A program made the position numbers and the translations under genes. The notes beneath the pieces are model-generated. The model made no database searches. It saw only the letters and a list, made by a program, of their open reading frames with translations, and had not been told where the DNA came from. A stretch of 64,000 nt of DNA from Mangrovicella endophytica (GTDB lineage Bacteria > Pseudomonadota > Alphaproteobacteria > Rhizobiales > Rhizobiaceae), in NCBI RefSeq assembly GCF_002893625.1, contig NZ_PKMZ01000007.1, positions 1 to 64,000 on the forward strand, written 5' to 3'. Shown in pieces: positions 61,380 to 64,000 of this stretch; the first letter of the stretch is position 1; every line of letters starts with the position of its first letter.

Positions 61380-61395
61380 CTGAAAGCGCTTTCAG
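61380..61395. promoter_or_regulatory. LacI-type (cre-like) operator upstream of the DHDPS-family gene
   Basis: CTGAAAGCGCTTTCAG is a perfect 16-bp palindrome whose inner 14 bases are identical to the operator at 58135. It lies in the gap between the lacI-type gene and the aldolase gene, 84 bp before the latter's start. Confidence 0.87.
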
Positions 61396-61478
61396 AAACT
61401 GAGCGACTGGGAGGTCGTTCAAGTTCCGCACGAGTCTCGGCAGACTCTGCAGTAGCGATCAAGTCTTGGGAGGGACGC

Positions 61479-62381
61479 ATGATCGATTGGGCCGGGGTCT
61501 TCCCCGCTGTCACAACCAAGATGACGCGCGACGGCGCCGTTGATGTGGAGTCCACGCAGGCCTCTGTCGAGCGACTGATCTCGGCCGGGGTCAACGGCGT
61601 CGTCATGCTGCCGATGCTCGGCGAGAATGCGTCCTTGAGTGAGGGTGAGCGCGAGCAGGTGCTTCGCGCGGCCGGCGAGGTCGTCGCCGGTCGGGTTCCG
61701 ATGCTGTCGGGTCTTGCAGCCGTTACCACCGAGGAGGCCGCATCGACGGCGCGTAAGATGCGGTCATGGGGCGCCGAAGGGTTCATGGCATTCCCCAGCC
61801 TCGGCTACCGCACGGACGGGCGGGAGACGGTGGCGTGGTATCGCGCCCTGGCGAGTGCCGGCGGCCTTCCGATCATGATCTACAACAATCCCATCTCCTA
61901 CGGCGTCGACGTCACGCCGGAGATACTGGGGCAGCTGGCCGATGTGCCGGAGATCGTCTGCATCAAAGAGGAAAGCGGCGACGTGCGCCGCGTGACCGAT
62001 CTCTTCAACGCGCTCGGCGATCGCTTCAGGGTCTTCTGCGGCGTCGACGACCAGGTTCTGGAGAGCGTTGCTCTCGGTGCAACGGGTTGGGTGTCCGGCA
62101 TGACGAATGCCTGGCCTCGTGAGTGCGTCGAGCTCTTCAACAGCTGCCGGTCCGGCGAGCTTGACCGGGCAAGGCCGCTCTATCGGCTTCTGACGCCGGC
62201 CTTTCATCTCGATACGCACGTCAAGCTCGTTCAATACATCAAGCTAGCCGATCATCTCGCCAATGGCGCACCGGAATGGTGCCGTCCGCCCCGCCTGCCG
62301 CTGGAAGGCGAAGAGCGCAGCCGTGTGGTGGAGATCGTCGAGACCGCCATCGCTCGGCTGGCCGCGGAGAAGGCCCAGTGA
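61479..62381 (+). CDS. DHDPS/N-acetylneuraminate lyase-family aldolase or dehydratase
   Basis: A 300-residue class I TIM-barrel protein. The Schiff-base lysine is Lys163 (EIVCIKEESGD) and the catalytic Tyr is Tyr135 (PIMIYNNPISYG). The GTTGE-type loop is LPMLGENASLS (about 44-54), unlike genuine dihydrodipicolinate synthase, so a catabolic member acting on a 2-keto-3-deoxy sugar acid is more likely. A GGGAGG site precedes the ATG. Being co-operonic with TRAP genes (GTGA overlap to the next gene) and sharing an operator with GH88, it may cleave or dehydrate a keto-deoxy-uronate product. Confidence 0.88.
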   Translation: MIDWAGVFPAVTTKMTRDGAVDVESTQASVERLISAGVNGVVMLPMLGENASLSEGEREQVLRAAGEVVAGRVPMLSGLAAVTTEEAASTARKMRSWGAEGFMAFPSLGYRTDGRETVAWYRALASAGGLPIMIYNNPISYGVDVTPEILGQLADVPEIVCIKEESGDVRRVTDLFNALGDRFRVFCGVDDQVLESVALGATGWVSGMTNAWPRECVELFNSCRSGELDRARPLYRLLTPAFHLDTHVKLVQYIKLADHLANGAPEWCRPPRLPLEGEERSRVVEIVETAIARLAAEKAQ

Positions 62382-62920
62382 CCGGCGGCGGCATCGTCCG
62401 GCCAATCACCCAAATCGCCGACCTGGTAACGATCGTTCTCGGCTGGATCGTCGGGCTCCTCCTCGCCATCGCGACGGCCGCCGTCCTTTGTCAGGTTGCA
62501 GTCCGGTTCCTGCTCCCTCTGCTCGGGCTCTACCTGTCTGCTCCCTGGACGGAAGAGGTAGCACGTTACCTGTTGATCTGGGCTGTTTTCCTCGGCGTGG
62601 CCGTCCTCTGCCGCAGCTATCGCCTCATCGCCGTCGAGATGCTCGCCTTTGCATTTCCTCCGCGCGTCGGAACCGCTCTCAAGCTGTTCTCGGTCGTCGT
62701 CTGCATCGGCTTCTTCGGTGTCGTCGCCGCGCTCGGATTCGACTGGCTGGAGATGAGCGGCATCGAGCGATCGCCCGTGATGCGCATGCCGATGAACTGG
62801 GTTTATCTCGCCCTGCCTGTCGGAGCGATCCTGTCGGTCTTCAATCTCTTCGTCTTCGCTGCCGAGGTGCTGACCGGCCAACGCTCCGCGCTGCAGGCCA
62901 ATGCCGAAATGATGGAGTAG
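62378..62920 (+). CDS. dctQ: TRAP transporter small membrane subunit (DctQ)
   Basis: A 180-residue four-helix protein. It starts at a GTG overlapping the stop of the aldolase gene. The APWTEEVARYLLIWAVFLGVAVLCRSYRLIAVEML stretch is the DctQ signature (WTEE-ARY---W). It forms the membrane complex with the DctM subunit that follows. The gene for the periplasmic receptor (DctP) is not in the window and is probably downstream. Confidence 0.92.
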   Translation: MTGGGIVRPITQIADLVTIVLGWIVGLLLAIATAAVLCQVAVRFLLPLLGLYLSAPWTEEVARYLLIWAVFLGVAVLCRSYRLIAVEMLAFAFPPRVGTALKLFSVVVCIGFFGVVAALGFDWLEMSGIERSPVMRMPMNWVYLALPVGAILSVFNLFVFAAEVLTGQRSALQANAEMME

Positions 62921-62924
62921 AGCG

Positions 62925-64000
62925 ATGCTTATCGCCCAGATCATCATCGGCTTGCTCGTTCTTCTCGCCTGCACCGTCCCGGTGGGCATCGCCATCGGCG
63001 TTCTGTCCTTCGCCGGATTGGCGGCTCGCGGCATTCCGGCGATCTCAGCCATTCAGACGGTGTTCGAGAGCCTCGACAGCTTCTCGCTGATGGCCGTGCC
63101 GTTCTACATCCTCGCCGGCAGCATCATGCAGGCGGGCGGCATCTCGCAGCGCCTCGTCAACCTCGCCAACGCCCTGATCGGCTGGCTAAAGGGCGGGCTC
63201 GGCGGTGCTGCAGTGCTCACCTCGATGTTCTTCGCCACGATCTCCGGCTCATCGTCCGCAACGACGGCGGCGGTCGGTTCCACGACCATCCCCGCCATGG
63301 TCGCCAAGGGCTACCCGCGCAACTATGCGGCCGCCATGGTTGCCGCCTCCGGCGAGCTCGGCGTGATCATTCCGCCGTCGCTGCCGATCATCATCTACGG
63401 CCTCGTCATGAACCAGTCGATCGCGACGCTGTTCATCGCAGGCATCTTGCCGGGCATCCTCATCGGCGGCTCACTGATCGCGACTTCGATCGTCACGGCC
63501 TATGTCAGGGGTTTCGACAACGTCACGCGTCTGTCGCTGTCGGATTGGGCACGTGGGGTCGCGGTCGCCGCCTGGGAGGCAATCCTCGCGCTGATGATGC
63601 CGATCATCATCCTCGGCGGCATCTATTCCGGCGCGTTCACGCCCACCGAGGCGGCGGTGGTGGCGGTTGCCTACGGTCTGGTCGTCAGCCTGTTCGTCTA
63701 CCGTCAGCTGCGCTGGCGCTACCTGGGAACGGTCTTCGTGCAGGCGGCGCTCGTGTCCGCGGGCATCCTCTTGATCGTCGCCTTCGCGTCGGCGCTCGGC
63801 TTCTTCCTGACGATCAGTCAGATCCCGCAGCAGATCGGCGCCTGGATCGGTTCGCTGACGTCTTCGCCGCTGGTCTTCCTGCTGATCGTCAACGTGCTTC
63901 TGTTCATCACCGGCATGTTCATGGAGACGCTGGCGGCGATCATCATCCTCGCTCCGATCCTCGGGCCGATCGCGACGTCCTACGGCATCGATCCGATCCA
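62925..64000 (+). CDS. dctM: TRAP transporter large membrane subunit (DctM), 3' end beyond window
   Basis: The visible 358 codons of a DctM permease begin MLIAQIIIGLLVLLACTVPVG, four bases after dctQ. AGSIMQAGGISQRLVNLANALIGWLKGGLG and FFATISGSSSATTAAVGSTTIPAM match the family's first repeat, and GIYSGAFTPTEAAVVAVAYGLVVS and the METLAAIIILAPILGPIATSYGIDPI stretch the second. The protein is cut by the window edge near residue 358 of an expected 420-430. It transports an organic acid, probably a uronate or keto acid. Confidence 0.94.
   Translation, partial: MLIAQIIIGLLVLLACTVPVGIAIGVLSFAGLAARGIPAISAIQTVFESLDSFSLMAVPFYILAGSIMQAGGISQRLVNLANALIGWLKGGLGGAAVLTSMFFATISGSSSATTAAVGSTTIPAMVAKGYPRNYAAAMVAASGELGVIIPPSLPIIIYGLVMNQSIATLFIAGILPGILIGGSLIATSIVTAYVRGFDNVTRLSLSDWARGVAVAAWEAILALMMPIIILGGIYSGAFTPTEAAVVAVAYGLVVSLFVYRQLRWRYLGTVFVQAALVSAGILLIVAFASALGFFLTISQIPQQIGAWIGSLTSSPLVFLLIVNVLLFITGMFMETLAAIIILAPILGPIATSYGIDPI

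Overview
The window is high-GC, gene-dense DNA made almost wholly of catabolic operons with their own regulators and ABC, TRAP, TTT or MFS transporters. Gene families and organisation (TauR/TauXY/Xsc/Pta, CtlX with ornithine cyclodeaminase, SorC and LacI regulators, many small ABC operons) point to an alphaproteobacterium, probably Hyphomicrobiales (rhizobia-like). No rRNA, tRNA, CRISPR, insertion sequence or phage gene was seen.

Layout. (1) 1-7.6 kb: arginine/citrulline/ornithine-type amino acid catabolism. It holds ornithine cyclodeaminase (cut by the left edge), CtlX, an Lrp regulator, and a minus-strand operon of XRE-cupin regulator, polar amino acid ABC transporter, an Ldh2-family oxidoreductase and an arginase-family hydrolase, ending in a good intrinsic terminator. 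(2) 7.9-11.6 kb: CHASE4 histidine kinase translationally coupled to a REC-GGDEF-EAL response regulator. (3) 11.7-19.5 kb: LacI regulator divergent from a NitT/TauT-type ABC transporter, a beta-hydroxyacid dehydrogenase and a split transketolase. (4) 19.5-20.9 kb: TetR/SDR divergent pair with two clear operators.

(5) 21-35.4 kb: a C2-sulfonate hub. Taurine import (tauABC), taurine dehydrogenase (tauXY), TauR, sulfoacetaldehyde acetyltransferase (xsc) and phosphate acetyltransferase (pta) lie next to an MFS carrier, a GMC oxidoreductase and an IclR regulator that fit isethionate uptake and oxidation, plus a TauE/SafE-family exporter for the sulfite released. (6) 35.5-47.2 kb: a tightly overlapping operon of persulfide-dioxygenase-like MBL protein, FMN and FAD 2-hydroxyacid dehydrogenases, an MmgE/PrpD protein, a mercaptopyruvate-type sulfurtransferase and an aspartase/fumarase-superfamily lyase, beside an AhpD-like protein, an IclR regulator and a tripartite tricarboxylate transporter. 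I read this as a candidate undescribed pathway for a sulfur-containing carboxylate, possibly an S-(2-succino)thiol adduct. It is the most interesting part of the window.

(7) 47.5-55.5 kb: a SorC-controlled ketose/tetrulose module with a PHI-like SIS protein, DhaK-DhaL fusion kinase, EryC-like epimerase and ribose-type ABC transporter. (8) 56.1-57.9 kb: GAF-GGDEF(degenerate)-EAL protein. (9) 58.2 kb to the right edge: a LacI regulon with GH88 hydrolase, enoyl-CoA hydratase-like protein, DHDPS/NAL-family aldolase and TRAP transporter. Two near-identical palindromes mark its two promoters.
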